From positions 1,984,001 through 2,048,000 of the forward strand of contig JACGZH010000002.1 of the NCBI GenBank assembly GCA_014706385.1: a stretch of 64,000 bases of DNA. The letters run 5' to 3'. This document shows, in pieces, positions 12,000 through 30,688 of the stretch. The stretch comes from Phaffia rhodozyma (taxonomy: Eukaryota; Basidiomycota; Tremellomycetes; Cystofilobasidiales; Mrakiaceae). The position numbers were made by a program, and so were the translations under genes. A model generated the notes under the pieces. It made no database searches. It was not told the origin of the DNA and saw nothing but the letters and a program-made list of their open reading frames with translations. Within the stretch, counting starts at the first letter, position 1. Every line of letters starts with the position of its first letter.

Positions 12000-14900
12000 A
12001 TGTCATTTAGAGCAGAGCGCCTCCTAACTGGCTTCTTTCGGAGCACACGCACTTTCAGCCTAGTTGCCTTCCAGTCTCTCCTAGATTCTTCTCCTTCAAC
12101 CAAGGAACAAACTGTTGAGCTTTCTGCTCTCAGAAGACTGGCAGCTAGAGGTCAGTAATGTGCCATGTCAACTTTGTCAAGACAACTAATCTGGTTCTAA
12201 AACTATCCTGACATCAATCATCTGAAATCCCAAAAATAGGTATCCCGTCGGAACCGCCTCATCTCCGACCTATCACGTACTCTTTGCTACTTGGGGTTCT
12301 CGGAAAGCAGAAATCAAGCTGGGAAAAGGAACGAAGTACTGGAAGAGATAAATACTGTCAATTTGCAGAAAATTTTCTCAAAGAGGTTGAAGATGCCTCG
12401 GTAAGTGTCTGATCATCCTTTGGTCTCCATCACTAATCATATCATTCTTCAATTTTGTCTGACATACGACTCTGGCATCATCGTTCCATCTTGTGATCAC
12501 GATATAGGCTCCATCGCATCCGCTTTCCGCAAATGACAAGCTTCTAGACTCGATATCTAAAGATGTCAATCGAACTCAGACCCACTTGAACTTCTTTTCT
12601 CAGCCTATCACATATCCCAGACGTGATTCTGCACAAACTTCTTCTCAATCTTACTCAATCAAGCATCGTAGAGCACTCGCCAACCGAAACGACGCTATTC
12701 AATCGGCGGTCTGGCCAAGTGCAGGTAGTTCCATTCAGACTGGAAGCGAGAAATCAGACTCAGCAGCTATCCTAACTACAAAGTCTGATGCAGGGTCCGT
12801 CAGACAAGGTAGCTCGGAGGTCCCTATTAATAGTAATTCCATCGGTTCAGATAACCTTATCCGTACCAACAGCCGAGACCAGACTGTTCCAACTCCGTCT
12901 ATCGATCCTTCAACATCGATCAGCTCACTAGCTCTCCCAGAACTCCCCCCGTTGGACTTTTCCGACTTGCGTATCACGTCAAATGGGCAACCGACAAAAG
13001 AGGATAGTTCTACGACTCCTACATCCATTTCGAACGTTGCACCTACAGTCTCACTTCTATCGACTGTAGAGCTTCACTCCGATGCCTTAACGCGTATTTT
13101 GTATATATTTACTCTCATTCATCCCCATCTGGCTTACACTCAAGGGTTTGCCGAGATACTCGCTCCGCTATATTTCGTCTACGCGTCCGCTTCCGTAGCC
13201 GAGGCCAAGGCAAAGGCATCTATCGAAGAGTACGAGCAGGCCGCAGTAGAGGGAGATACATTTTGGGCGTTCGTTGGTTTGATGGCAGAAGTGGGGAACG
13301 TGGTTAAAGGACCCGGAGCGGGTATCTGGAGCCAAGACTTAATCGTTATCGGAGGCGTGGTAGAAAGGGACGTCAAATGGGCTCTTAAAAGGCTGTCAGA
13401 CAGGGTAAAATGGGCAGATCTAGCGGTAAGTATGAGTCTCAATTACTGATTGTTTGAGCAGATGAACATAAAGCATATGGCTAATATCTCGTCGGACGCG
13501 CTGCACTCAGTTGTGGGAGGAACTTGTACGTTGCTTTTCTACTAATACCGAAGATCACATCTTTCTGGCCTTGCGTTTCGTAATAATCTCTCGTACTCAT
13601 CACTCAACCTGATCACAGAACCACAAATCGTTAGACCCAGCCCTTCCGTATTACTCTTTCAAGTGGATTTCTACCTTGCTTGCTCAAGATGTTCCCGTAA
13701 GCTTCTTCGTTACTTATTGAAGCCGCAAGAGCGGTCAGACAAGTTGACGCACATGTACTTCTCAATCGACCTGACAAATGTATGAATAGATGGAGAGCCT
13801 TCTTCGTATTTGGGATTTCGTTCTTTCCGAGCCTTCTACGACGCGTACGGAGACCCCCAAGATCGATCTACTGCTTGATGTGTGTACAGCCATGTTACTA
13901 TTGACCAGAAAGCCTCTTATCCAAGCCGGAAGGCGGCGTTCTGGTCAAAGTGTCGGATTATGGGGAGATGTCGATGAGCAGAATGGAGATTTTGGAGAGG
14001 TTCGTTTCGTGGCACTTTGCGGATATTATCAGGTGTACTAAAAGGTTCTTTTCTGTGGTTCAGGGATTCGTTGAAGGCATGGCGCTTCTTCAAAGGTACC
14101 CTCTATCTCGGATTGGTTTGGACAAAATTATTGAACTAGCTCAAGAGTCTCGTCAACGAAGACTCCTAGCCGACTTGAACGGAGATGGACCGGATGATGA
14201 GACTCTCGGCGCGCTTGGATCTACATCGTTGCCTTCAGTATCTTCTTTTGCTACCAGATTGTTCCGTCCTTCCCACCAGCCCTCGTTATCGATATCATCT
14301 GTTCCCGAAGAAGGGCCAATGGGTGATGCTTCAGATAACGGGTTGGATGCTTCGACCTCGTCTCAATCATCTCGATACAGTCTGATGCTCAAAAAGGTCG
14401 AAGCTTTTAAAGAGAGTGACACGGCCGCTGCTTTATCGAAGAGATCATCCAATTTGACGGCTGCTGCCTTATCGAAATGGGAGGATTATAATAAGCCTCA
14501 ACGTTTGGAGTCAGTACCGGAGGATGAACACACAACAGATCGCCCACCGCCTCCTCCTCCAAAACCTTCGAACCGGTCTTCGTGGACCGCCAAACTTTGG
14601 GGAAGCTCTCAACCTCCGAGCTCTCCTGTTTCAAACAACTTTAGTGCTAGTTCTTCACAGGCCCCTCTTTCAATGGACTCCGTTGAAAAGCCCCCAAGAA
14701 CCTCTAACGGATCGATCACTCCATCGAGTTCTTACTCCAGTGAACTATCAGCCCATCTTGTTGCGACGCCCACTAAAGTTGTTCTCACCCCAAATAAGAG
14801 CCTGCAAGATCGATTGGCCGCCAAGCTCTCAACGCCTGCCATCGTTACCCCGGAACGGACGCCTGTTTCTTCACCGTCTGTTTCCCATTCCGCTCAGAAA

Positions 14901-16238
14901 CCACTTTTGCTCTCCTCTTCGGCCAGACCGCCCGTGTCAAGCTCGCCACATGGGTACAGTCCTGTTGGTATGTCCCGACAATCTCATTCGGAATCCTCGT
15001 CATCTGTGCTCTCGCCGCTATCGACCTCAGGCTCGTCCTCTCCTCCACCTTCGTTTGCTTCTCGACAACCGGTCTCGCCTTGCGGGTCCGAGTCTGAAAG
15101 CGGATCGTCGAGGGTACCGATCGGATCGAGACGCTCGTTCAGTGGGTCCGTCGGAAGCGATTATTCTCAGCCAAAGACATCTTTCCTCAAGACGTCGGCA
15201 AAGTCTCAGATGTCTGGCATCAAGTTTCGAGAGAAACCTAGTGCAGTGGCGGGAGCGGGACCTGGATCTGGAATTGGTACGAATGGGTCGTCAGACGATC
15301 ACTTTACCCGGCCGCCAACCCGATCACCCAGGAGTCGAGCGCTGGGTAGTCGGACTCGATCCTCCGCTTCTAGCTATGCAGGAAGCGACTCAGACTCAAT
15401 GATAGCACCGCCACGCTCGGCATCGAGGTTGAGTACACTAAGTTCCGGAGAAGGATCTCAGCGAGGCTGGACCTTGGTCGATGGTGACTCTGTTCAATCG
15501 CCTTCGAATGCGACTCAGGTCGAGGATCCTACGTTTGAGCGTTCTCGAGAACCTTCTTCAGAGACTGACCACATTGACGGTCCTTCTGAGAACGTCATGC
15601 CCTCCGAGCTGGGACGGCCCCTCACCTTAAATTCTGCTGAGGTCACCTCTGTCTCGGACGTGCGCGTTGAACGGATGGCAGGTCCGTCCCCGACCAAGCC
15701 TACCGTTGGGTCGGAAGGAGAGTCGACGTCCTCTGTAGGAGCGCCAGCCGTCAAACCGACCATCATCACTACCAACCTTCCTTCGGCCGATGTTCGAACC
15801 CAACACACCCCTGTAGGTACCTTTGGCGCATCTGTATCTACTGTGGCTTCTCCAAGTTTGAAGACCCCGTCATCCTCGCCTTCGGTGAATCAATCACTGC
15901 CTTTCCAGCACTATCGAGTCCGGTCGACGTCCTCGAATGGGTCGAGCCCTGTTGGCGGACCTAGGGGCCCTCGAAAGGTATCGACCAGCAGCGTCACCAT
16001 CGGTGGCAGCGGCGGCGTGAATTCGACTTCGAGCTTGAGACAATCTCCGGCTGTGAAGGTGAAACAAACGAGACCGACCTCGATCGTGAGCAACACGACG
16101 GATGCAGATGATGAAGGTTCCGTGGCTGGTGACGGACCAGGTTACGATGATCTTTTGGACGGATACAGTCAAAACGAGGATCCGGCGGTCGATCTCGAGG
16201 CGGCGGCCAGGAAGGCTAGGAGAGCGAATAGATTTTGA
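12000..16238 (+). CDS. TBC-domain Rab GTPase-activating protein, TBC1D13-like, with long disordered tail
   Basis: Exons 12000..12150, 12240..12400, 12508..13425, 13511..13525, 13619..13696, 13790..13999 and 14064..16238; 1,235 residues. TBC proteins stimulate GTP hydrolysis by Rab GTPases. The fold starts with GIPSEPPHLRP (about residue 51). The arginine finger is ISKDVNR (IxxDxxR, about 117-123) and the glutamine finger is YTQG (about 314), so both catalytic residues are present. About 190 polar residues separate the fingers; human TBC1D13 has a shorter insertion in the same place. The later motifs LWEEL, YYSFKWISTLL and LLRIWD are intact, and LWEEL depends entirely on a 15-nt exon. From about residue 535 the protein is Ser/Pro/Thr-rich and probably disordered. 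The exon 6/7 junction (donor GTTCGT at 14000) is the least certain splice. Confidence 0.85.
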
Positions 16239-16767
16239 TGAGTGAACGAATGGAGACCAAATGGACTCTTTTTCGATCGTTTATGTTACTTGTCTATTTT
16301 CACTTGAGGATAGATACAATGGATCTTCTGGACAACACAACAAAGTACTATTGACTGAATAAATAATTCCTATTCTGGTGAAAAAGGAAGGGCAGGAAAG
16401 ATAAATATCTTACAAGATCCCAAGTATAGCAACAATAGGAACGCAGAACGCAGATACAAACCGAAAGAGCCACCTCTGAAGAGACAGATATATATAGGTT
16501 AGCTAAAAAAAGACACCAAAGAGAAGAACATTGTAGGGCGCAAAACCTCATCGGCGCTGTCAAGATACATTACCACATGTAAAGATTCAAAACAAGACAT
16601 AAGTTCCAAAAATATGAAAAGAAAGGTACGCGATAGGCAGAAGGCGAAGCACAAATGGTAAACTAGGCAGGTGGGAAGAAGAGAGACGAAAACGAAAGCA
16701 GAAAAACAAACATTGAAACGACAGAGAGTCCTTAGATGTATCTTCTCCCTTTATCTATTTCTTAATT
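16239..16767. other. Convergent intergenic region between the TBC gene and the PL14 gene
   Basis: 529 bases holding the 3' ends of two converging genes. It is AT-richer than the coding regions and purine-rich on the plus strand (3' UTR of the minus-strand gene). I see no further gene or RNA. Confidence 0.5.
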
Positions 16768-18239
16768 CTAGTAAACAAAGGAGCAAACGAGAGCGACCGT
16801 CGCGAACATGAAAGCGATCCAGCCGTTGGCTAAGACTGCATTCTTTGACTGAGCACCAGACTTCACGGTCGAGCCAGCGCCATCACTCAACAAGGTTGAT
16901 CCCTTCAGCGCAAAGTTTCGATAGTATGTCGTTTGATTCTGCGTGGACGCATAGGAAGAGTCAGATCCTCCGAAGAATGTGCTGAAAAAGAGGCCACCGA
17001 TGGAAGCTAAATTGGTCGACGATCGGATCAATAGATCTGTGTGAGAAAGCACAAGGGTATCCTGAATGAACAAGGTCGGCAAAAAAGAAGGCAAAGCAAG
17101 GGAAAGGAATCAATGGGATTGCCCAGATACAGCCAAGAATTAAGAGAAGGATCGATTGCAGATGATTCCTGCGATGGCAATCATGAATGCTGAGAAGGGA
17201 CGATAGGCGACAGCATTTTCTACGCACATTAACAAACATGATAATTTTTCCGTTTGCGGTGTGGACTGGGTTGTTGTATTGAACAAAGAGTTGAATATTG
17301 TTCCATCCGCCTCGGCTAAAGGTGAAGGATCCACGGCTAAGAGACGTGCCGTAGTCACTGTTGCAGATTACATTGGTAGAGGTGCACAGATCGTACCCCG
17401 ATGTGGGGATGTATGCATACACTATGAAGTTTGACAAAGACAAACGAGATGATGAAGATACGCAAATAAAGAGAGGAATAGAAGGGAGGTACATTGACGT
17501 GAGGAGAGAGCTAACAATAGGAGCCTTGGCAACAAAGTTTGAATCAAATTTAGAGACGACTTGACATACCTTCACCTTGCCCGACTGATCTCCACATGAG
17601 CCTGGCGGAGAAGCAAGTTGTGCCGTTTGCCTCTGAGCCTCCGGAGCAACCGTATATATCGGATCCACCCCGTAGACCGGGAAGCTTGCCTCCTTCATTG
17701 AAGATGAAGTCTGAGTCGAACGCGACGTCGTACGAGAGAAGCATGGATGTCAGGCCGGTGGAGTTTGTCGAGTTCAGAGGTTGAGACTGAGAGATTGATT
17801 GATTAATTGGCATTGACGATCGAATGGAGAAAAATATCGGGAAGAGGGGAATGTAAAAGAGAGAATTCAATCAGACATGGCTGTGTATAACTCTGACCAG
17901 TACGAAGACTCGACATACATAGAACTGGGCACCTCCGTCGCCGGATCCTCCGTAGCTGCCTGCCATGTAGTTGACTTGGAGGACGGTCTGGTTATCCGAG
18001 CTGTCGAACGGATCATCGACAAAGGATATGTATTCCGAACCTGTCTGGATACGGTTCCTGTTGATGGACCAATTCTCCTTGAGGTATTTCACCGTTTGGT
18101 TCGAATCGAGCTCTTTTGTCGGCTGGGCGTAGGTATACGTCTCGGAGAGCGCGTACTGGGTGATAAGTGCTTGGGGACTGGTCTGCGCAATGACCGTTGA
18201 TGGTACTGCAAGAAGCAGAGGAAGAAGTAATTGCAGCAT
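16768..18239 (-). CDS. Secreted polysaccharide lyase family 14-like protein with GPI-anchor-like tail
   Basis: Four exons on the minus strand: 18239..17919, 17786..17570, 17421..17228 and 17061..16768; 341 residues. A clear signal peptide opens the protein (MLQLLLPLLLAVPSTVIAQ). The body follows the fungal PL14 (alginate/glucuronan lyase-like) pattern: SYDVAFDSDFIFNEGGKLPG, GCSGG, CFSARLMWR, a GYDLC...ICNSDYGTSLSRG segment, GGWNNIQLFVQYN, and GGLFFSTFFGG. The last 22 residues are hydrophobic after a Ser/Gly/Ala stretch, as in GPI-anchored fungal wall proteins. PL14 enzymes cut uronate polymers by beta-elimination; the substrate here is unknown and could be a glucuronic acid-bearing wall or capsule polymer. 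Intron 3 is long (166 nt). The acceptor at 17062 was chosen because it restores VNDTLVLSHTDLLIRSS. A shared 700-bp promoter separates it from the next gene. Confidence 0.78.
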
Positions 18240-18945
18240 CGATGGAAGCGTAAGATTATGTCACTGTGTAAGTGAATGAGAGTACTAGATAGCAACGGAG
18301 ATAGCAACGGAAAGGAACAAATGGAAGAGAGGAAGAAGGAGAAGAAGGAGAAGCCTTGTGTATCGGAGTGAATAAGAATCCTTGCCGCGTGCGAACGAGG
18401 TGTGTTTTGGTCTATCTCCGGAGCGGCGGAAATGCGCAGCAGTCTGCTCGCCGATCAGGCACCTATGCAAGTTGCAAGGCACGTGATGATCAAACGATCA
18501 GCGACTAACCCCTTGCGCTTCGATGGTAGCATAACGGTACTAACCCGTTCCTCAGCACAGTCCCCCACCGAACGAATCGACCGAGCGAACGAACGAACGA
18601 GAACAAAACGATGACGTCAGAAAAGCTCATCCGGTCAACCCGCCCACACATTTTTAGAAGCGATGACGTGCGGGCGGGCGGAAGATGAAAGAGATGACAG
18701 AGATGAGCGGCGAGCGCACGGACCTGCCGCATCCCAGGGGGAGAAGAAAAAAAGGGGGGAGGACCGAGCTGACAGCATAGATGGACTGACAGGGTTTTCC
18801 TTCTTGCCTTGTGGTATAAAGACTTGGTTTAGAATTCGGGATCTTTTTCCTCTTCTTCCTTTTCCTCATCTCATCTCATCTTGTCTTTGTCCAACTTCCT
18901 CATCTTACAACATCACATCACATCACATCACATCACATATCTATA
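18240..18945. promoter_or_regulatory. Divergent promoter with TATA box, AGGGG motifs and CATCA repeats
   Basis: 706 bp between divergent genes. TATAAA at 18815-18820 lies 126 bp before the plus-strand ATG. AGGGG motifs at 18736-18740 and 18753-18757 match the core of fungal stress-response elements. A short run of the pentamer CATCA fills 18911-18938 in the presumed 5' UTR, and GAAC-type short repeats lie near 18585-18604. Stress control is inferred. Confidence 0.45.
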
Positions 18946-20640
18946 ATGTCTGCTCCTCTCAAGAACGCTGTGCACAACATCGAAGAAGCTTTTACCGGGA
19001 AGTCTGGTAATGCCAACGTCTCCCAGTCTGGTGCCACTGGAACGAGTAAGTCCTTCTGTTGCTCGAGTTCGCGCGCACATCTCGTAGTTCCACATTGAGC
19101 CTGAACAGCTGACCTTATTCTTTCTTTTTTCCCTCGGCCTCTTTCAACTCTAGCTGGATCTGACGTGAACTCTGGTGTCCATACTTCAAGGACCTCTGAG
19201 CCCATTCCTAGATTGACCGAGCAGGGTGGTGAGTTCAATATTTTCTATCTCCACAATCTCATGAACACGCAGATCATGCAGAAGTTTCTCACACAACAGT
19301 TTATTCTCTCTCAATCAGCCCTCCACTCCAGCGACACTACTGACAACAAGCGAATCGGTACCGATGCTGCCAACCGACTCGACAACCCCCACACTGCTGC
19401 CGGCATCCAGGGATCTCACTCCACCGGCGCGTTCGACTCTCGTACTGGAACGCAGACTGGTTCGCATTTGCCTTCCAGTAAGTCGCACATTCATTGATCA
19501 ATATTTACTGTGGAGTTTTTACGCAGATATCTGACCACTCGATGCTTTATACAGCCACCAGCTCTTCCGCCAACCCTCTTTCGTCTCAGACGGGACACTC
19601 TTCCCACACTGCATCTTCCACCGCTGCCGGAGTTGTTCCCGGAGCCACCGGCCACCACAGTCACGAGCACTCTCACGTCCCCGGGCAGACCGGCTTGGTT
19701 GGATCCACTGGTGATCACACTCACCAACGCTCCCAGGTTCCCGGGCAGACCGGCTTGGTCGGCTCCGTTGGTGATCACCCCCATCAGCACACTGGTTCTG
19801 CCCTTCCTCTTGAGACTGGGTTGCCTCTTGGACCTCCCATCGTAGAGGTCAGCGGTGTCTCATCCGGGCTGGGTCACAGCCATACCTCCCACACGTCTCA
19901 CACTTCCAACACTTCCCACAATTTGAGAGATGGTGCCATCGGTGCTGGAGTCGGAGCCGGAGTTGCTGCTGACAGTAAGAGACATACACTGCTTATGAAT
20001 CTCAATATTTGATCATCTTACTAATCACTATTATATGTTTGCCACAGCCGTTCACTCTCATGGTGTTTCCGGAACTCACGGCGCTTATGATACCCGGGGT
20101 CTTCCTGGAGCCCAGGGTGTCTCTGGAGCACACGGTATTTCGGAGACCAGCACCGGTTCTAGCCTCAAGGACGAAGCTCTTCACCGAGGTTCTCAGCACA
20201 CTGGATCTGCCACTGGTTCTGGTTTGACCGGTGTTGGTACTGGATCCGCCGCTGCTGCAGCTGGCGCCGCTGGTATTGCTGGGGCTGGCCACCATGGAGC
20301 CGAGGGTGCTCACGATAGCAAGCTCGCCCGAGCCGAGGATAAGTTGGAAAACAGGGCCGCTGCTCACTCCGGTACTGAGACTGGAGCTCAGGTCGGCGAG
20401 CACGACGCTCACACCCAGTTTGACGAGCACGGTGTCCGATGGATCCGGGACAAGGAGGGTCATCCCTTCGATGCCACCCATTCTACTGCTCCTAAGGCCA
20501 CCGGAACTACTGAGGCTGGCTCTGTGACCGATGCTACTCACGCTGATGAGCACGCTGGTGTCGCCACGGGAGAGCATGACGCTGCCCACAAGGCTTCCCT
20601 CGCTGAGAAGGTCAAGGCTGCCGTTGGATTGGGTCACTGA
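18946..20640 (+). CDS. His/Gly-rich hydrophilin-like protein
   Basis: Exons 18946..19045, 19154..19228, 19319..19477, 19555..19974 and 20048..20640; 448 residues. No known catalytic domain is visible. The protein is very hydrophilic, rich in Gly, His, Ser, Thr and Ala, and almost free of aromatic residues and Cys, which fits a hydrophilin or LEA-like role in desiccation or osmotic stress. A 20-residue unit, VPGQTGLVGS plus a GDH-containing spacer, occurs twice in tandem (DNA period 60 bp from about 19678), followed by an HTS repeat (HTSHTSHTSNTSH). The C-terminal third has charged helices (KLARAEDKLENRAAAHSG) and a short motif RWIRDKEGHPFD, then ends in a basic amphipathic helix (LAEKVKAAVGLGH). 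Unusually, every intron has phase 1. Metal binding by the histidines is possible. The function is unknown. Confidence 0.8.
19676..19795 (+). repeat. Two tandem 60-bp coding repeats
   Basis: The segment starting CCCGGGCAGACCGGCTTGG near 19679 recurs at 19739 with few changes, encoding two VPGQTGLVGS-(S/T)...GDH units. The nucleotide identity is high enough to suggest recent duplication. Confidence 0.75.
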
Positions 20641-21030
20641 GCGGTGTGAACGCTGTCTAGTTTTCGTTTTCTTTGCCTTTGTTTCCTGAAGGAGTTGTAC
20701 AAGAATCTCCATTTTCCCCAAGGACTGTATCCGTAATGCTATCATTCTCCAATGACTGTTTCTTCTATCTATCCTGAATTTCGTAACCGCGCACAGGCAC
20801 AAGAGATCGTTATCTTATCTTCTCAGGTCCCGTGTACATGAGATCATCACTCGATCGGCCAGGTGATCAAATCTGGCCTACGTCCTTGGATGGAGCCAAA
20901 TCCTTTATGAACGGGAGCAAGCTCACTCAACCCTTCTTCTTCCCTTCTTCTATCTCTATCTCTATCTTGATCTATCACATACACAAACACTCTGCTCCCT
21001 CTTACCAACACTCAAACAAGGCTTCTCAGC
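20641..21030. other. Intergenic region before the small four-exon gene
   Basis: 390 bases holding the 3' end of the hydrophilin-like gene and a CT-rich stretch (about 20935-20975) just upstream of the candidate small gene. Nothing else is recognisable. Confidence 0.45.
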
Positions 21031-21921
21031 ATGCAATCCTCCAAGATCATCCTCCGCTCCGTAAGCGTTGTTGACCTGTTGAAGGGTCCAAGGCGTATTG
21101 AGCATTCAGCATGTGTGCATACGATCAGCTGACTGCACCGTTATTTTTTCTGTTCATCCCTTCTCTTGATCTTTCTGAGTTCAGACCGGGATCAACCGAG
21201 TGGTAGGAACGTTTCCTAAGCGTCCGATGGCAACGATGCCTTTGCAGCAAGGCGGAATGAGAATGGGAAATAAACCTAGGAAGAACCGTCCGTCACTCTG
21301 TTTTCTTGTTTCTCTAGAACCCTCCCGTGTAATGAGCTGATGATCCTATCTCGCCCATGCACCAAATTAATCATGATACCACTGTACAAAAGACATGACG
21401 ACTTACCTCGCTCTTGGAGCATGCTTGTTCGTTCCTTGGTTCTCACTCGAATGAGTCACTCACGGGTTTGACCTAATTGTGATTTGACATTGATACGGTA
21501 CTTCGACTTCCTTCAAACAGCGGTATGGTTGCATACTACTTTTATCCAGGACACAACAATCGGAACACCCGATACGCTCAGTACGGGCTCGACGGATCAA
21601 AGAACGACGTACGTCCTTTCTTGATCTGTTGAACACGATCGTTTTTTCGTCCTTTTCCTTCTCTTCCTACTCGCATTATCGATCTTGGTCAACTCTCTCG
21701 GGAACATTCTTGTGTGAAACCTTCGTCCCCACCTCTCTGCATTTGAATCGCTGGACATCTCTATCCGTCACACCCAAAGGACTTTCCTTCACATACTGAA
21801 ACCCGTCTTCTCTTTTTCCTCTTCTTTCCTCCTATCTTCTCTCTCTCTCTTCTTCTCGTTCGGCGCGATTTTTGGTTTGATGAACGGGATGATACAGGCC
21901 AAGCACGCCTGGCAGGGATAA
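21031..21921 (+). CDS. Candidate 55-residue protein encoded by four tiny exons, possibly mitochondrial
   Basis: Proposed exons are 21031..21060, 21185..21210, 21521..21608 and 21898..21921. The first gives MQSSKIILRS and the second TGINRVVG. The third gives GMVAYYFYPGHNNRN, TRYAQYGLDGSKND. The last gives AKHAWQG and a stop. Splice sites are GTAAGC, GTTTCC and GTACGT donors with CAG acceptors. The N-terminus is short, basic and hydroxylated, like a mitochondrial presequence, and the aromatic/basic body resembles small inner-membrane accessory subunits, but I cannot name a family. The exon 2 donor is weak and is chosen only for frame; reading on gives FPKRPMATMPLQQ, which would need another exon model. 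Introns are long relative to the coding length. Confidence 0.45.
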
Positions 21922-22439
21922 ACTCATGTCTTTTTGCCATGGGGCCTAGCGTCCAGTGGATCCGTTTTCCTTTCCCTCTTTCTTCCTTTCTGCGTCTGTT
22001 GTAGTAGTTGTTGTAGTAGTCTGCTGAAGAAGCCTCCTTTGTTTGTATCTATACTCTTTCTTGATATCTTTTTATTCTTTTCAATGCATGCCGCATCCTC
22101 GAACGTCTCTCGCTTTTTCCTCTTGATCGATCTCCATTGAGCATGCGACAACCCCTTCCTTCTGGATACCGGTTGAGAGAAGAGTGATATGATAATCACG
22201 ACAAGTGAACGAATTGGCACGAACGTCTGCATTGATCGGAATTTGGCCCTGAGAAAAGGCAGAGGAAAGAACGACAAAAAAAGAGATAGAACGATGAAGA
22301 AAAAAAAAAGAGAAGAGAGGAAGAAAGGTAGAAACAAAAATTTTAACAGTAAGAAGAAACAGTCTCCTTTCATATAGCAATGATAGACCAAAATATTAAC
22401 AGGAAGGGAAAGGAAGAGAAGACAATTTTGGGAGTTGAT
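21922..22439. other. 3' intergenic region before the ABC transporter stop
   Basis: 518 bases between the candidate small gene and the converging ABC gene. CT tracts around 21960-22090 and A-rich tracts around 22260-22345 look like untranslated sequence. No exon has domain support. Confidence 0.45.
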
Positions 22440-29939
<7,500 letters not shown>

Positions 29940-30688
29940 CGGAAGGAGCTACTGAGGAAGGCGAAGAAGCAAATCCAAAGAACAGAAAGCAATCAAAACA
30001 GAAACCTGATCGATCCGAGAGATGTGTTGATGGGAGAGAGAAGAAAAGCAGAAGAAGCTTGTGAGGAAAAAATAAGAAGAGCAGCGTGTCGCTTTTCTCG
30101 GCGAGGTCCGAGCGAGAATCACGTGATGCTCAGGTCGCGTGCGATCTGGCTACGAAAGATAAGGAACTGTGGTTACGGCTAGCCCATGGTTACGACAAGG
30201 TAGAGCAGAGAAAAGGTAGAGAGTGAGAGCGCAAAGACAAGTTGAGGGGTAGAACCATGTTGTGTTCTGTTGTTCTCTTACTTCCTAGTACTCGTTCTTC
30301 TATGAGTTTGTTCAGTGTTATCTCCGTGGCAGTATAGAAGAAGAGAAGAAGAAGAAGGAGACGCTGTGATCGAGATGATGTTTAGGAGCAGGTTCTCGGC
30401 AGTATACATCGTCCAGTCGCCAGTCAACCGTCTGGAGGGTGATTCAGCGGCTGTTTCTGTTTGTGCGACTCTGCAACTCTACATGAACTGCTCTGAATGT
30501 CTCGTGCTTCCTTCTTTGCTTCCCTGCCTGCTCTCTTCCTTTCCAAGCTGCTCCCTCGAAAGATGGACTGACTGTCGACTGAAGGAGATCACGTGATTTG
30601 GGCTCGGCTCAAATTCTCTCAAAATTCACTGAAATTCAAATATCCGCCGCCCAACGAATTCATTCTTGATCTTCTTTTTGATAGAGAC
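29940..30688. promoter_or_regulatory. Divergent upstream region of the ABC transporter and TRM1
   Basis: 749 bp between two start codons facing away from each other. A CACGTG core occurs in TCACGTGAT near 30119, and CACGTG-like TCACGTGATT lies near 30589, about 100 bp before the first TRM1 ATG. GAAGAAG purine repeats lie around 30337-30358. No coding exon is supported. Confidence 0.4.

Noticed and set aside
17066..17227. Alternative acceptor CCATCGCAG inside PL14 intron 3, giving ESSAIDPSLNSW
   Set aside because: The reading runs on without a PL14 match. The CATTCAG acceptor at 17062 gives VNDTLVLSHTDLLIRSS followed by GGLFFSTFFGG, the family pattern.
18102..18112. GGTTCGAATCG, resembling a tRNA B box
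   Set aside because: It is antisense to a coding exon of the PL14 gene, with no A box, no acceptor stem and no cloverleaf around it.
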